From contig JAUHVL010000013.1 of the NCBI GenBank assembly GCA_030425045.1, forward strand, positions 23,734 through 87,733: a stretch of DNA of 64,000 nucleotides, written 5' to 3'. This DNA is from a bacterium. Its GTDB lineage: Bacteria; Bdellovibrionota; Bacteriovoracia; Bacteriovoracales; Bacteriovoracaceae. Below, one piece after another: positions 1 through 8,187 of this stretch. Made by a program: the position numbers and the translations under genes. Below the pieces are notes generated by a model. It had not been told where the DNA came from. It did no database searches and saw only the letters and a list, made by a program, of their open reading frames with translations. Position 1 is the stretch's first letter; every line of letters begins with the position of its first letter.

Positions 1-2
1 TT

Positions 3-95
3 GATGGTGTGGTGGACACAACTAACACAGACTACGATGGGTTAAGAGAAATGATCAAGTCCATCGATATCGATACTAGTAAACTTATAAAATAA
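3..95 (+). CDS. phnD: C-terminal end of a phosphonate-type ABC transporter substrate-binding protein (partial)
   Basis: Only the last 30 codons are inside the window; the gene begins upstream of base 1. The frame reads without interruption to a TAA at 93-95 and ends in residues that include DYDGLREMIK, similar to the C-terminus of PhnD-type periplasmic phosphonate-binding proteins. The assignment rests mainly on context: the next two genes encode the matching ATPase and permease, and binding proteins usually come first in these operons. The gap to the ATPase gene is 9 bases. Substrate (phosphonate, phosphite or phosphate ester) cannot be judged from this fragment. Confidence 0.6.
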   Translation, partial: DGVVDTTNTDYDGLREMIKSIDIDTSKLIK

Positions 96-104
96 AGAAA
101 AACT

Positions 105-872
105 ATGAATGAAATTCTTACCGTCGACAATTTAGAAAAGGTTTACCCTAACGGAACAAGAGCTCTTAACGATGTTAGCTTTAAAGTTAATAAAGGTGAG
201 TTTCTCGTGGTTATTGGTCTTTCAGGATCAGGGAAATCAACCCTACTTCGCTGTATCAATAGGCTCCATGACCCAACTGCAGGTAGTATTAGGTTTAATG
301 GTTCTGAAGTAACAGAGCTTAAAGGCTCTCCTCTAAGAAGTCTTCGAGCAAAAATTGGTATGATTTTCCAACATTTTAATCTCGTTCCAAGAAAAACGGT
401 TATGACCAATGTCCTAACAGGAACACTTTCTCGAACAGGAACGATTGCTTCAATTTTTGGAATCTTCTCACAAGAAGATAAAAAAAGAGCGAAGGAACTT
501 ATTGACCTTGTTGGTCTTACAGGCAAAGAGCAACAAAGAGCGGACAACCTTTCAGGTGGACAACAACAGCGTGTGGCCATAGCAAGAGCACTCATGCAAA
601 ACCCAGAAATCTTATTAGCAGATGAGCCGGTTGCTAGTTTAGACCCCTCAACCTCTCACTCAGTTATGAATTATCTTAAAAAAGTTCAAGAGGAACTTGG
701 AGTTACCGTTATTTGTAACCTCCACTTTCTTTCTCTTGTTAGAGAATACGGTACAAGAGTTATTGCATTAAAAGATGGAAAACTCGTTTTTGAAGGTCCA
801 CCTACTGATATCGATGAACAATGGTTTCAAACAATTTATGGTGAAGACGCAGTAGAAGTTACCATCAACTAA
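105..872 (+). CDS. phnC: Phosphonate ABC transporter ATP-binding protein
   Basis: Cytoplasmic ATPase that would power import of phosphonates or related phosphorus compounds. At 255 residues it has the normal length for PhnC. Walker A is GLSGSGKST at residues 38-46, the ABC signature LSGGQQQR is near residue 150, and Walker B ILLADEP is followed by the D-loop SLD. The H-loop histidine lies in CNLHFLS, where many importers have THD; CNLH is the typical PhnC form. The gene is preceded by a binding-protein fragment and followed after 21 bases by the permease, so a phnD-phnC-phnE operon is likely. The start ATG has only a weak ribosome binding site. Confidence 0.9.
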   Translation: MNEILTVDNLEKVYPNGTRALNDVSFKVNKGEFLVVIGLSGSGKSTLLRCINRLHDPTAGSIRFNGSEVTELKGSPLRSLRAKIGMIFQHFNLVPRKTVMTNVLTGTLSRTGTIASIFGIFSQEDKKRAKELIDLVGLTGKEQQRADNLSGGQQQRVAIARALMQNPEILLADEPVASLDPSTSHSVMNYLKKVQEELGVTVICNLHFLSLVREYGTRVIALKDGKLVFEGPPTDIDEQWFQTIYGEDAVEVTIN

Positions 873-893
873 AATAATCGAATAGGATTACAT

Positions 894-1967
894 ATGACTG
901 AACAAACACTAGAAAATAAAGCGGCACTATCTCCAAACTTTGCATCACCGACGAAGTTCGTCAAAGCTTTAATACTCGATACTCTAATCTGGGCCTATAT
1001 CTGCCTTGCTTCGTACAAAATTGTTTATACGAAATTAATTATCGCAGACCGGTTTGCATCCTTTTCTTGGTCTCAACCACTCACTTGCTTGGGGCTTGGT
1101 TTTGTACTAGCGTTAGTAATCTTCTTTACTCCTTTATCAGTTGGTAAAGAAATGTTTCTAGCGAACAAATACGATAGAGATCACAAAAATCCAATGAAAA
1201 TGCCTTTCGCCTTTGTGATCTACTTTACAGTTTTTCTTACATTTATTTCAGGAATTTATGTTAGCCAGGTTTCTATGCGTGAATTCTTTTCAGAGGCCGG
1301 ACTACTTGGAGCTCAACGAATTTTTGGCGCTCTCCTTGCTCCCAACTTTGCTATTATTGATCAAGCTGTCTTTGCTGCTGTCGAAACTATTTATATGGCC
1401 TTTATTGCAACAACAATTGCTCTTCCCTTTGCTTTTACAATTGGCTTTTTTGCAGCAAGAAACCTCATGTCAAGTTCAATGTGGGCATTTGGTGTTTATA
1501 ATATAACTCGTTTCTTTCTCAACACCACAAGATCAATTGAGCCACTTGTCTGGGCCATTATCTTCTCTGTTTGGGTTGGGATTGGCCCCTTTGCTGGTAT
1601 GTTAGCTCTTTGTCTTCACTCTATATCTTCGCTAGCAAAACTTTACTCTGAGCAAATTGAAAATATCTCGGAAGGACCAATTGAAGCAATGAAAGCTACG
1701 GGTGCTTCCCCTATTCAAGTCATTTGGTATGGAGTCGTTCCTCAGATTGTTCTCCCTTACCTGTCTTTTACAATTTATCGTTGGGATATCAACGTAAGAA
1801 TGGCGACTATTATCGGTCTCGTTGGTGGGGGTGGTATTGGTACAATGCTCATGCAGTATCAAGGCCGTGCCATGTGGAACGAGGTGGGTCTCTTGGCCAT
1901 CGTCATTGCAGCTATTGTCTGGGTAATGGACTGGAGTTCTTCAAAAATTAGGGCCGCAATTAAATAA
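894..1967 (+). CDS. phnE: Phosphonate ABC transporter permease
   Basis: Inner-membrane permease partner of PhnC. The 357 residues are longer than the usual 260-280 of PhnE; the extra length is an N-terminal extension with about three hydrophobic segments (roughly residues 29-47, 64-86 and 104-122) ahead of the conserved transporter core. The core contains the coupling-helix region EAMKATGASPIQVIWYGVVPQ around residues 262-282, which contacts the ATPase, and ends in VGGGGIGTMLMQY followed by a last membrane helix, all typical of PhnE. An ATAGGATTACAT context gives a reasonable ribosome binding site before the ATG. The following PilZ-like gene starts two bases after the stop. Confidence 0.88.
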   Translation: MTEQTLENKAALSPNFASPTKFVKALILDTLIWAYICLASYKIVYTKLIIADRFASFSWSQPLTCLGLGFVLALVIFFTPLSVGKEMFLANKYDRDHKNPMKMPFAFVIYFTVFLTFISGIYVSQVSMREFFSEAGLLGAQRIFGALLAPNFAIIDQAVFAAVETIYMAFIATTIALPFAFTIGFFAARNLMSSSMWAFGVYNITRFFLNTTRSIEPLVWAIIFSVWVGIGPFAGMLALCLHSISSLAKLYSEQIENISEGPIEAMKATGASPIQVIWYGVVPQIVLPYLSFTIYRWDINVRMATIIGLVGGGGIGTMLMQYQGRAMWNEVGLLAIVIAAIVWVMDWSSSKIRAAIK

Positions 1968-1969
1968 CA

Positions 1970-2239
1970 ATGAATAGACCAACTCGATTTAAAGTAGAGT
2001 CACTTAAGGCCATTATCGACTTCACATTAGAAGGCGAATTTAAAGCACAGTATTACGCCGTTGTCGTCAATGAGTCTTACACCGGCTGCTGTCTAGCCGC
2101 GAGAAACGATGGTCATATAAAAGAAAATACGAATATCCGAGTGAAGGTTGGAGAACTCAAAGAAATGAAGGCGAATATTCGTTGGCTTAAAAAAATTGAT
2201 GAAGATATTATTAAGTTTGGTATTGAGTATCAGGAATAA
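1970..2239 (+). CDS. PilZ-like domain protein
   Basis: A small 89-residue cytoplasmic protein with no signal peptide or membrane segment. The pattern ESYTGCCLAAR in the middle and IRWLKKIDEDIIKFGIEYQE at the end resembles the beta-barrel core of PilZ domains, in which a serine or glycine turn is followed by a RWxxxxxxxxxxGIxF strand. The classical c-di-GMP RxxxR motif near the N-terminus is not clear: there is only RPTRFKVES, so nucleotide binding is uncertain. It starts two bases after the permease stop and is probably co-transcribed with it, which is an odd partner for a transporter. Confidence 0.55.
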   Translation: MNRPTRFKVESLKAIIDFTLEGEFKAQYYAVVVNESYTGCCLAARNDGHIKENTNIRVKVGELKEMKANIRWLKKIDEDIIKFGIEYQE

Positions 2240-2240
2240 C

Positions 2241-2690
2241 TTAAAGGTCTTTTCTTAAAATAATTCGTAGTTTACCACTAGAATTTATCACTGTTCCTAA
2301 AATTGAAAATCCCGATTTAATATTGAGACAAATCATTTCTTTAAAATTATTACTCGTTTTTGTTTCAACAGATCTGTAACCTTTCTCTTTTAAATACTCA
2401 TGTTGTTGAGTCATTAATTTCTTACCAATCCCCTGACCTCTCAATTCAGGATGGACTCCTCCAAGCCAACTGTAAAAAACCGTTTGTTTTTTTTCATACC
2501 CCATCTTAAAACCGACAAGTTTTTTATCTTGATAAGCAAGTATTGTGAAAAGGTTATTTTTGGTGGAAGATTCATAGTGAAATGAATCTAGACTTTCAGG
2601 GCTTTCGTTAAAGATTACATTTTTAAAATTAGAAATCTCATCAAAAATATCTTTGTTATAACCTTTTATATTTTTAAAAGAAAGTTCCAT
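2241..2690 (-). CDS. GNAT family N-acetyltransferase
   Basis: Predicted acetyl-CoA-dependent acetyltransferase of unknown substrate. The acetyl-CoA pyrophosphate loop is RGQGIGKKL, preceded by the strand WLGGVHPEL and followed by KGYRSVETKTSNNFKEMICLN, the usual order of GNAT motifs A and B. An in-frame start exists 14 codons upstream inside the preceding gene, but the ATG at 2690 gives a protein that begins in the normal GNAT fold and forms a TAATG junction with the stop of the App1-like gene, suggesting translational coupling. It converges with the PilZ-like gene, leaving one base between stops. Confidence 0.85.
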   Translation of the reverse strand: MELSFKNIKGYNKDIFDEISNFKNVIFNESPESLDSFHYESSTKNNLFTILAYQDKKLVGFKMGYEKKQTVFYSWLGGVHPELRGQGIGKKLMTQQHEYLKEKGYRSVETKTSNNFKEMICLNIKSGFSILGTVINSSGKLRIILRKDL

Positions 2691-3487
2691 TACAGTCTCT
2701 GGTGATAATCTTGCCAAAGGTTTTTTGCCCACATTTCAGCAGTGTCTTCACAATACAATATACCTTCAAGAGCACATTCCACATCTTTAATTCTTTTTTC
2801 TAAAGTTTTGAACGTGTATCGTGGAATTAATTTTTGACTTTTATACTGAGCTTCAATACTTGTTAAAATATCGTTTGATAAATAGTAAAAATGTTCAAAG
2901 TCTCTCAACTCCATTTCACTAAAAAAATAATTGAGACCTGGAATCTTTTGAACCTCCCATCCCGTTTGCCAATAAGTCGCATAGGTTGAAACATCACGAA
3001 TATAAATTTGAGAGTCTTTGATATTCATATCATTTACAATATCGTGATAGACTTTTGGATCTTGATCAGAATTATCTCCAAATAAGAACAACTTTAAATC
3101 ATTTGAGTTTTCTTTTGATAACACACTCTTAAGGCTTCTATATTTGTATTGATAAGTTTTACCATCTCCAATTTTTCTTAAGATCGTTCTTCCAAACGGA
3201 AAATCGTGTTTATCTAACCATTTTTCTTGATTAAAAGTAGCATCATAAGCAGCACTCAAATAAAGAAACTCCACCTCTTCACCTTGAGACTCATAATATG
3301 TTTTTATTTCGTTATAAAGCTTGGACATTTCCACATAGGGATCAGCTTTTAAAAAATACCAAACAACAGAAACACTGTTTGTTGAGTTTGCTTTTTTGAT
3401 TGTATCGTCAATATCACTAATGACGAGAACTTTGGCCTTAACACTAAAAAAGAAGACACTAAGCGCCATAACTATAATCGATTTCAT
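2690..3487 (-). CDS. Secreted App1-like (DUF2183) phosphatase
   Basis: A 265-residue protein with an N-terminal hydrophobic signal of about 18 residues. The haloacid-dehalogenase-type motif DIDDT (residues 25-29, DxDxT) directly follows, and a later segment LFLFGDNSDQDPKVYHDIV has the GDSxxxDxxxY form. Both are hallmarks of the catalytic domain of App1-like phosphatidate phosphatases. In bacteria such proteins are predicted to dephosphorylate lipids outside the cytoplasm, but the substrate is not known here. It overlaps the downstream acetyltransferase start by one base. Confidence 0.75.
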   Translation of the reverse strand: MKSIIVMALSVFFFSVKAKVLVISDIDDTIKKANSTNSVSVVWYFLKADPYVEMSKLYNEIKTYYESQGEEVEFLYLSAAYDATFNQEKWLDKHDFPFGRTILRKIGDGKTYQYKYRSLKSVLSKENSNDLKLFLFGDNSDQDPKVYHDIVNDMNIKDSQIYIRDVSTYATYWQTGWEVQKIPGLNYFFSEMELRDFEHFYYLSNDILTSIEAQYKSQKLIPRYTFKTLEKRIKDVECALEGILYCEDTAEMWAKNLWQDYHQRL

Positions 3488-3618
3488 TAACTCACTCCTT
3501 GAGAATACTCTTTAGCCTATCCCTAAACTCACCTCTTTTCGATCGCCTAGCAGCTATTCCGACAGGCATAGTCAACTATATAGACGATCACCATCTATTT
3601 GGTTAAATTAGCTAACCT

Positions 3619-4179
3619 ATGGGATTACTTTATCAATTTCCAACCACAGACAACGAATTAGACGATCGTATAACGATCTCCAACGAGATGGTTGTCTTAA
3701 AGAGTTATGGTCTGCCAATGATTTTTTGGGGTTATTTGGCAGGGATCCTATTTATGTTGGCCATTATGTATCTTGCGATCTCTGGGCCAATTCAAACGAT
3801 ATTTAGTGGTGAAGATGAGATAAATAAAATGATCGCCATGGCCGTGGTGCTTCTTTTTATCGCTATACCGCTCACACTTTTTGTTCTACTTTTTTATGAA
3901 AAAATTATCATCAAAGAGAAAAACAAATTTACGATTGTTCATAAAGTTTTTTGGCTTCCCTATTTTAAAAGAAGCTTTATTGCTGAAAAAATTCTTGTAG
4001 AGAATATGGAAGGAACTCCAAATGTCGCGAAGATGGAAAACCGTCCCGAACTAAAAGGCTTCCAAAATAGAGGTTATTTTAACTTATTTGCTTATGATCA
4101 GAATAATCGAAAGTTTCTACTCGATCGAAGTTCTCAAAAAAATACTATCGATAAAATCGCTGAGCTTTTAAAAATTTAG
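3619..4179 (+). CDS. Membrane protein of unknown function
   Basis: Not recognised. The 186-residue protein has a short cytoplasmic start, two strong hydrophobic helices at about residues 34-56 and 73-95, and a C-terminal soluble part containing KIIIKEKNKFTIVHKVFWLPYFKRSF, a pattern seen in PH-like membrane-associated domains. No catalytic motif is visible. It lies divergent from the App1-like phosphatase, with about 130 bases between starts, and its stop interlocks with that of the next gene on the other strand through a shared TTAG at 4176-4179. Confidence 0.7.
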   Translation: MGLLYQFPTTDNELDDRITISNEMVVLKSYGLPMIFWGYLAGILFMLAIMYLAISGPIQTIFSGEDEINKMIAMAVVLLFIAIPLTLFVLLFYEKIIIKEKNKFTIVHKVFWLPYFKRSFIAEKILVENMEGTPNVAKMENRPELKGFQNRGYFNLFAYDQNNRKFLLDRSSQKNTIDKIAELLKI

Positions 4180-4430
4180 CTCGGTTTATTTTTGGATAGA
4201 ACAACATTAATATCTCTTTCAATTTCTTCCATTGATTTACCTAGCTTTAATCCAAGAGATTTAATTTCGTCATTTTCTTTTGAGAAACGATCTGTAAGCT
4301 GAAGAATGAGCTCTGAATAACGGTACTCAATTTTCATTCTTTCTTTTTCTTTAGGTGCCAGAAAATGAGCTGCTACAAATAGAATTATTAAGATAGCGGT
4401 CATTGAAAAAGCAATTACTTTCAATTCCAT
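4176..4430 (-). CDS. Small single-pass membrane protein
   Basis: Not recognised. The 84-residue protein starts with one transmembrane helix (about residues 5-27), followed by a charged, probably helical cytoplasmic tail. It is the last gene of the minus-strand run beginning at pnp or rpsO, 17 bases after the ferredoxin stop, so it may belong to that transcript. Its stop overlaps the stop of the convergent membrane-protein gene by four bases. An AGGTGTTT sequence lies just upstream of the ATG as a possible ribosome binding site. Confidence 0.6.
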   Translation of the reverse strand: MELKVIAFSMTAILIILFVAAHFLAPKEKERMKIEYRYSELILQLTDRFSKENDEIKSLGLKLGKSMEEIERDINVVLSKNKPS

Positions 4431-4447
4431 ATAAACACCTCTTGTTG

Positions 4448-4738
4448 CTAGTCTTTTTTGATGAGCTCAATAGAAAGCTTACCTTCTACCGGTAGCCTGC
4501 AACAAAGCCTTTCTTTTGTAATATAAAAAACATTACCGAGATATTGGTTCTCTTCTAAAGTAAGGGCAGGCAGGTGTTCTTTACCTTCTGTAATTTTGAT
4601 AACACACTCTCCACACTTACCGTAGCCACCACAAGAAGATCGTAGTGGAATTTTATGCTCATTAAAAACATCGTAAAGGTTTTTACCTTTCTCTGCTTTT
4701 ATGACTTTACCATCAATTGTCAGCTCAATTTCTTCCAT
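4448..4738 (-). CDS. 2Fe-2S ferredoxin
   Basis: Small electron carrier with the plant-type 2Fe-2S fold. The cluster ligands are visible as CGGYGKCGEC (cysteines 36, 42 and 45) and a fourth cysteine at 79 or 80 in KERLCCRLP. The C-x5-C-x2-C spacing matches ferredoxin domains such as those of NqrF and corrinoid-reactivation proteins. A TTG one codon upstream is possible, but the ATG at 4738 forms a TGATG junction with the stop of the preceding gene, implying translational coupling. The redox partner is unknown. Confidence 0.88.
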   Translation of the reverse strand: MEEIELTIDGKVIKAEKGKNLYDVFNEHKIPLRSSCGGYGKCGECVIKITEGKEHLPALTLEENQYLGNVFYITKERLCCRLPVEGKLSIELIKKD

Positions 4739-5022
4739 CAAACTTTGCCTTTTAGCTCACCTTCTATTCTTGAAAGAACAGTTTTTTTGAAAGGTCTCAA
4801 CATCATCGATAAATTTAAATCTATCAAGACATGATCTTCTTTAAAATTTAACTCTAAGTCAAAACCTTTCCCAGAAGCCTTCATATTTGCATTAGAATCA
4901 TCGTAAGAAACATCTGCTTTTACTTGAAACTTCGCTATATAGTCGTCTGTAATTTTACTTTTGGCATAAGCATAAGCTTCATCTGCACTCGAACATTTAA
5001 CGTACTGAACTTTTACACTCAT
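4738..5022 (-). CDS. Polyhydroxyalkanoic-acid-system-type small protein
   Basis: A 94-residue soluble protein resembling the PHA granule regulatory family (PF09650). The pattern of a charged N-terminal helix, then SGKGFDLELNF, VLIDLNLSMMLRPFKK and a final helix RIEGELKGKV fits that family, whose members are often found next to genes unrelated to PHA storage. No PHA synthase or phasin gene is in this window, so a role in granules is not supported by context. It sits 9 bases after dut and is coupled to the ferredoxin gene. Family membership is by pattern only. Confidence 0.55.
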   Translation of the reverse strand: MSVKVQYVKCSSADEAYAYAKSKITDDYIAKFQVKADVSYDDSNANMKASGKGFDLELNFKEDHVLIDLNLSMMLRPFKKTVLSRIEGELKGKV

Positions 5023-5031
5023 AAAGACTCC

Positions 5032-5502
5032 TTAAGAAACTCCAGTAGAGCCAAATCCACCGGCACCTCTTTCTGTTTCACTGAGATTGGATTCTAAAGA
5101 AAAAACAGCTTGAGTAACCGGGGCCAAGATTAACTGGGCCAAACGTTCACCATGACTAACAGTTACTGCTTCATTACCAATATTGGCCATGATGATTTTA
5201 ACTTCACCTCGATAATCACTATCAATTGTTCCTGGACTATTCACAACCATAAGAGATGTTTTAAGAGAAAGTCCAGAGCGCGGTCTTACTTGGATTTCGT
5301 ATCCGTGAGGAATTTCCATCGCCAGACCTGTCGGAATTAAAACTCTTTCAAAAGGCTTAATCGTCAATCCTTCAGATCTAAGCTCTTCAGGAAAAGAAGC
5401 TTTAATATCTGCTCCTGCAGCACCTTCCGTTTGATAGGAAGGTAGCTCAAAAGCAGAATCAAAATGTTCTAATTTTAAAACATTAACTGTTACTTTATTC
5501 AT
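5032..5502 (-). CDS. dut: Deoxyuridine 5'-triphosphate nucleotidohydrolase (dUTPase)
   Basis: Hydrolyses dUTP to dUMP and pyrophosphate, keeping uracil out of DNA and supplying the dTMP precursor. All five trimeric dUTPase motifs can be seen in order: AAGADIKAS, RSGLSLK, GTIDSDYRGEV, ERLAQLIL and the C-terminal RGAGGFGSTG. The 156 residues match the family. The ATG overlaps the pnp stop as ATGA (5499-5502), so it is translationally coupled to pnp. Confidence 0.96.
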   Translation of the reverse strand: MNKVTVNVLKLEHFDSAFELPSYQTEGAAGADIKASFPEELRSEGLTIKPFERVLIPTGLAMEIPHGYEIQVRPRSGLSLKTSLMVVNSPGTIDSDYRGEVKIIMANIGNEAVTVSHGERLAQLILAPVTQAVFSLESNLSETERGAGGFGSTGVS

Positions 5503-7634
5503 ACGTTGGCCTCAACCTTTTCTAAAGGTCCAGCAGCTTTAATTGAGAATTTAAGACGACCCATACGATCAATTTCAAGAACTTTGATTTTAACTTCTTG
5601 TCCTTCTTTTAAGTAATCGTTTACATCCTTAACTCTTTCTTCTGCAATTTCAGAAACGTGAACGAGTCCAGAAACACCAGGAGCAATATCAACAAAAGCA
5701 CCGTACTCTTTTATCGTGACAACTTTTCCTGTGTAAATATCGCCTTCTTTAGGTCCATTGATCTGCATATCAATTAGTGAAATACAGTCATTGAGAATTT
5801 GAGAGTCTGATCCAAGCACTTTTACAGTACCGTCTTCTTCAATATTAATTTCTACTGCATACTCTTCTTGAATAGCTTTTATGTTCTTTCCACCAGGACC
5901 GATGAGAGCTCCAATTTTATCTGGCTCAATTTTTGTACTAACAATACGAGGAACACCATCTTTAAATTCCTGTCTTCCTACCGAAATTGTTTTCGCCATT
6001 TCTCCAAGAATATGTAAACGACCTTCCATCGCTTGGCCCATCGCCTTCTCTACAATCTCTCTTGTAAGACCAGTAATTTTAATGTCCATTTGGATCGCCG
6101 TTACACCTTTGTCTGTACCAGCAACTTTAAAGTCCATATCTCCAAGGTGATCTTCGTCCCCTAGAATATCTGTTAAAATCTTGAAACGATCTCCGTCTGT
6201 TACAAGACCCATCGCGATTCCCGCGACTGGAGCTTTAAGAGGAACACCGGCATCCATTAAGGCCAGAGAAGCCGAACATACCGATCCCATTGAACTTGAA
6301 CCATTTGATTCTAAAACTTCACAGACGACTCTTGTTGTATAAGGAAAAGTTTCTTCATCTGGCATAACGGCCTTCACACCTCTTTCAGCAAGGTTACCGT
6401 GACCAAGTTCACGACGACCAACACCTCTTACCCCTCTAGCTTCACCAACAGAGTAAGGAGGGAAATTATAATGAAGGTAGAACTTCTGATAGTCTGTTCC
6501 AACAATACGATCACTCATTTGCTCACCTGTTTTTCCACCAATCGTAACAGCGGCCATAACTTGAGTTTCACCTCTTGTGAATAATGAAGAACCATGAGGA
6601 GTATCGAGAATATTTGTTTCTGTCTCAATTGCTCTTACTTCATTAACTGCTCTTCCTGCGATTCTTTTTTCTTCATCTAAGATATCGGCTCTCATCATAT
6701 TATAGAGGAGTTCATCGACCCCTTTATAAGCTTCTTTTCCAAAAGCATCTTTCTCTGTTAGCCCGTAAGCCTCAGGATTTGCTTCCATAGCTGCTTTAGC
6801 TTCAGAGATAATTGCTTTTACAGCTTTTTGACGTAGCATCTTATCGTTAATGCTTAAGCTTTCACGAGCCTTACCTGAAAACTCTTCTGTTACTTTAGAC
6901 ATTAATGTTTCATTTGGTGCAGCTGACTCGAAAGATCTTTTTGAGATATTCATTTCAGCAGCAGCTTTATTTTGTAGCTCAACAAATTCTTTAATATGAT
7001 CATGCCCAAACCAGATCGCTCCTAGAACTTCATCTTCTGGAACAATATCGGCTTCACCTTCCACCATTAAAATGGCATCACTTGAAGCAGCAACAGCAAT
7101 TTCCATATCAGACTCTTCCCATTGAGAGATTGTTGGGTTTAAAACGTATTGCCCATTAATCCGTCCAACTTTACAAGTTCCAATAGGTCCTTGGAATGGA
7201 ATATCAGAAAGAGTAAAAGCCGCTGATGATCCAAGACCAGCAAGAACTTCAGGGTCACCACCTTCAGGGTTAAAGGAGACAACTGTACATGAAACAACAG
7301 TGTCAAACATATACCCTTCAGGGAATAATGGTCTTAAAGGTCTATCGATTAATCGAGCATTTAATGTTTCTTGATCTGAAGGTCTTCCTTCACGTTTTCT
7401 AAAACCACCTAAAAACTTTCCAGCGGCATAGAATTTTTCTGTGTACTCGACAAGAAGAGGAAAGAAGTCCTGGCCATCTTTCATTTCAGTGGCCGAACAA
7501 ACTGTTACTAAAACTTGTGTTCCTTCACAGCTTACTAAAACAGAACCATCAGCTTGTTTTGCCAATCGCCCAGTTTCAATTGTTACCTCTTTGCCGCCAT
7601 AGTTAAGCGACCATGTCTTTTTGTTTTCGTTCAT
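5499..7634 (-). CDS. pnp: Polyribonucleotide nucleotidyltransferase (PNPase)
   Basis: Phosphorolytic 3'-5' exoribonuclease of mRNA decay. The 711-residue protein shows two RNase PH domains (the first with FRKREGRPSDQE, the second with GRRELGHG and SSMGSVC), then a KH domain with IGPGGKNIK near residue 565 and a C-terminal S1 domain beginning TGKVVTIKEYGAFVDI. The frame can be extended ten codons upstream, but the ATG at 7634 has a GGAGAAAAT ribosome binding site and gives the canonical start. It lies downstream of rpsO, the usual arrangement, and two stem-loops in the leader suggest post-transcriptional control. Confidence 0.98.
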   Translation of the reverse strand: MNENKKTWSLNYGGKEVTIETGRLAKQADGSVLVSCEGTQVLVTVCSATEMKDGQDFFPLLVEYTEKFYAAGKFLGGFRKREGRPSDQETLNARLIDRPLRPLFPEGYMFDTVVSCTVVSFNPEGGDPEVLAGLGSSAAFTLSDIPFQGPIGTCKVGRINGQYVLNPTISQWEESDMEIAVAASSDAILMVEGEADIVPEDEVLGAIWFGHDHIKEFVELQNKAAAEMNISKRSFESAAPNETLMSKVTEEFSGKARESLSINDKMLRQKAVKAIISEAKAAMEANPEAYGLTEKDAFGKEAYKGVDELLYNMMRADILDEEKRIAGRAVNEVRAIETETNILDTPHGSSLFTRGETQVMAAVTIGGKTGEQMSDRIVGTDYQKFYLHYNFPPYSVGEARGVRGVGRRELGHGNLAERGVKAVMPDEETFPYTTRVVCEVLESNGSSSMGSVCSASLALMDAGVPLKAPVAGIAMGLVTDGDRFKILTDILGDEDHLGDMDFKVAGTDKGVTAIQMDIKITGLTREIVEKAMGQAMEGRLHILGEMAKTISVGRQEFKDGVPRIVSTKIEPDKIGALIGPGGKNIKAIQEEYAVEINIEEDGTVKVLGSDSQILNDCISLIDMQINGPKEGDIYTGKVVTIKEYGAFVDIAPGVSGLVHVSEIAEERVKDVNDYLKEGQEVKIKVLEIDRMGRLKFSIKAAGPLEKVEANV

Positions 7635-7652
7635 ATTTTCTCCATAACAATA

Positions 7653-7675
7653 GCAACCACCCATGTGGCGGTTGC
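7653..7675 (-). promoter_or_regulatory. Stem-loop in the pnp leader, proximal
   Basis: A nine-base-pair stem with one G-T wobble, GCAACCGCC pairing with GGTGGTTGC around a five-base loop, ends 18 bases before the pnp ATG. It is not followed by a T-run in the direction of pnp transcription, so it is not a terminator for that strand. In Escherichia coli, a leader hairpin in the same place is cut by RNase III and mediates PNPase autoregulation; the same role here is inferred. Confidence 0.6.
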
Positions 7676-7717
7676 AAAAAATTTAATGAAATATTGGTGG
7701 GATTCAAAGAATAGTTC

Positions 7718-7739
7718 AAACAAACCTCAGGGTTTGTTT
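7718..7739 (-). promoter_or_regulatory. Stem-loop in the rpsO-pnp spacer, distal
   Basis: A perfect nine-base-pair stem, AAACAAACC against GGTTTGTTT, closes a four-base loop. It lies between the rpsO terminator and the pnp start and has no T-run on the pnp strand. Together with the proximal hairpin it makes the 156-base spacer after the terminator highly structured. Confidence 0.55.
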
Positions 7740-7790
7740 CAAATATCCCCTGAATTCTCCACAGCTCTATTTCGGGTCTATTTTAAAAGA

Positions 7791-7826
7791 TAAAAAAAGA
7801 GGAGGCCAATAAACCTCCTCTATTTT
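7791..7826 (-). terminator. Rho-independent terminator after rpsO
   Basis: An eight-base-pair stem AGAGGAGG/CCTCCTCT with an eight-base loop is followed on the minus strand by a run of seven T residues. It begins 22 bases after the rpsO stop. The other side carries a TATTTTT run, so it could act in both directions. Read-through into pnp is common in other bacteria. Confidence 0.88.
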
Positions 7827-7847
7827 TAATCATTTTTTGATTTTTTA

Positions 7848-8126
7848 TTACTTTCTTAGGCCAAGATCACCAATAAGTGACTTGTACTGATCTTCACTTT
7901 TCCCCCTAAGGTACTTAAGAAGTGAACGACGACGACCAATCATTTTTAAAAGTCCGCGATTTGAATGGTAGTCATGGATATTTTTCTCAAAATGTCCTTT
8001 TAATCCATTAATGCGCTCTGTCAAGATTGCAACCTGAACAGCTGTACAACCAGCATCTTTCTCACCAGAACCATATTTGGCCCCAAAAGTTTTTACAATT
8101 TCCGCTGTTTTTTCTGTAGTAATCAT
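7848..8126 (-). CDS. rpsO: 30S ribosomal protein S15
   Basis: Primary 16S rRNA-binding protein of the small subunit. The 92-residue product from the ATG at 8126 contains the invariant S15 stretch from LTERINGLKGHF through DYHSNRGLL and GRRRSLLKYL. The open frame extends 20 codons upstream, but that extension is not part of S15; the chosen ATG is preceded by AAGGAGAAAAA, a strong ribosome binding site. It follows the sigma-factor gene by 61 bases and is separated from pnp by a terminator. Confidence 0.97.
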   Translation of the reverse strand: MITTEKTAEIVKTFGAKYGSGEKDAGCTAVQVAILTERINGLKGHFEKNIHDYHSNRGLLKMIGRRRSLLKYLRGKSEDQYKSLIGDLGLRK

Positions 8127-8187
8127 TTTTTCTCCTTTACTTGCCAACCACCGAGCCGAAACCCAGTTGAAGGTGCTGGACGTCAAT

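Noticed and set aside
143..595. 150-codon frame opposite phnC
   Set aside because: It is antisense to a complete ABC ATPase with all motifs and has no family resemblance.
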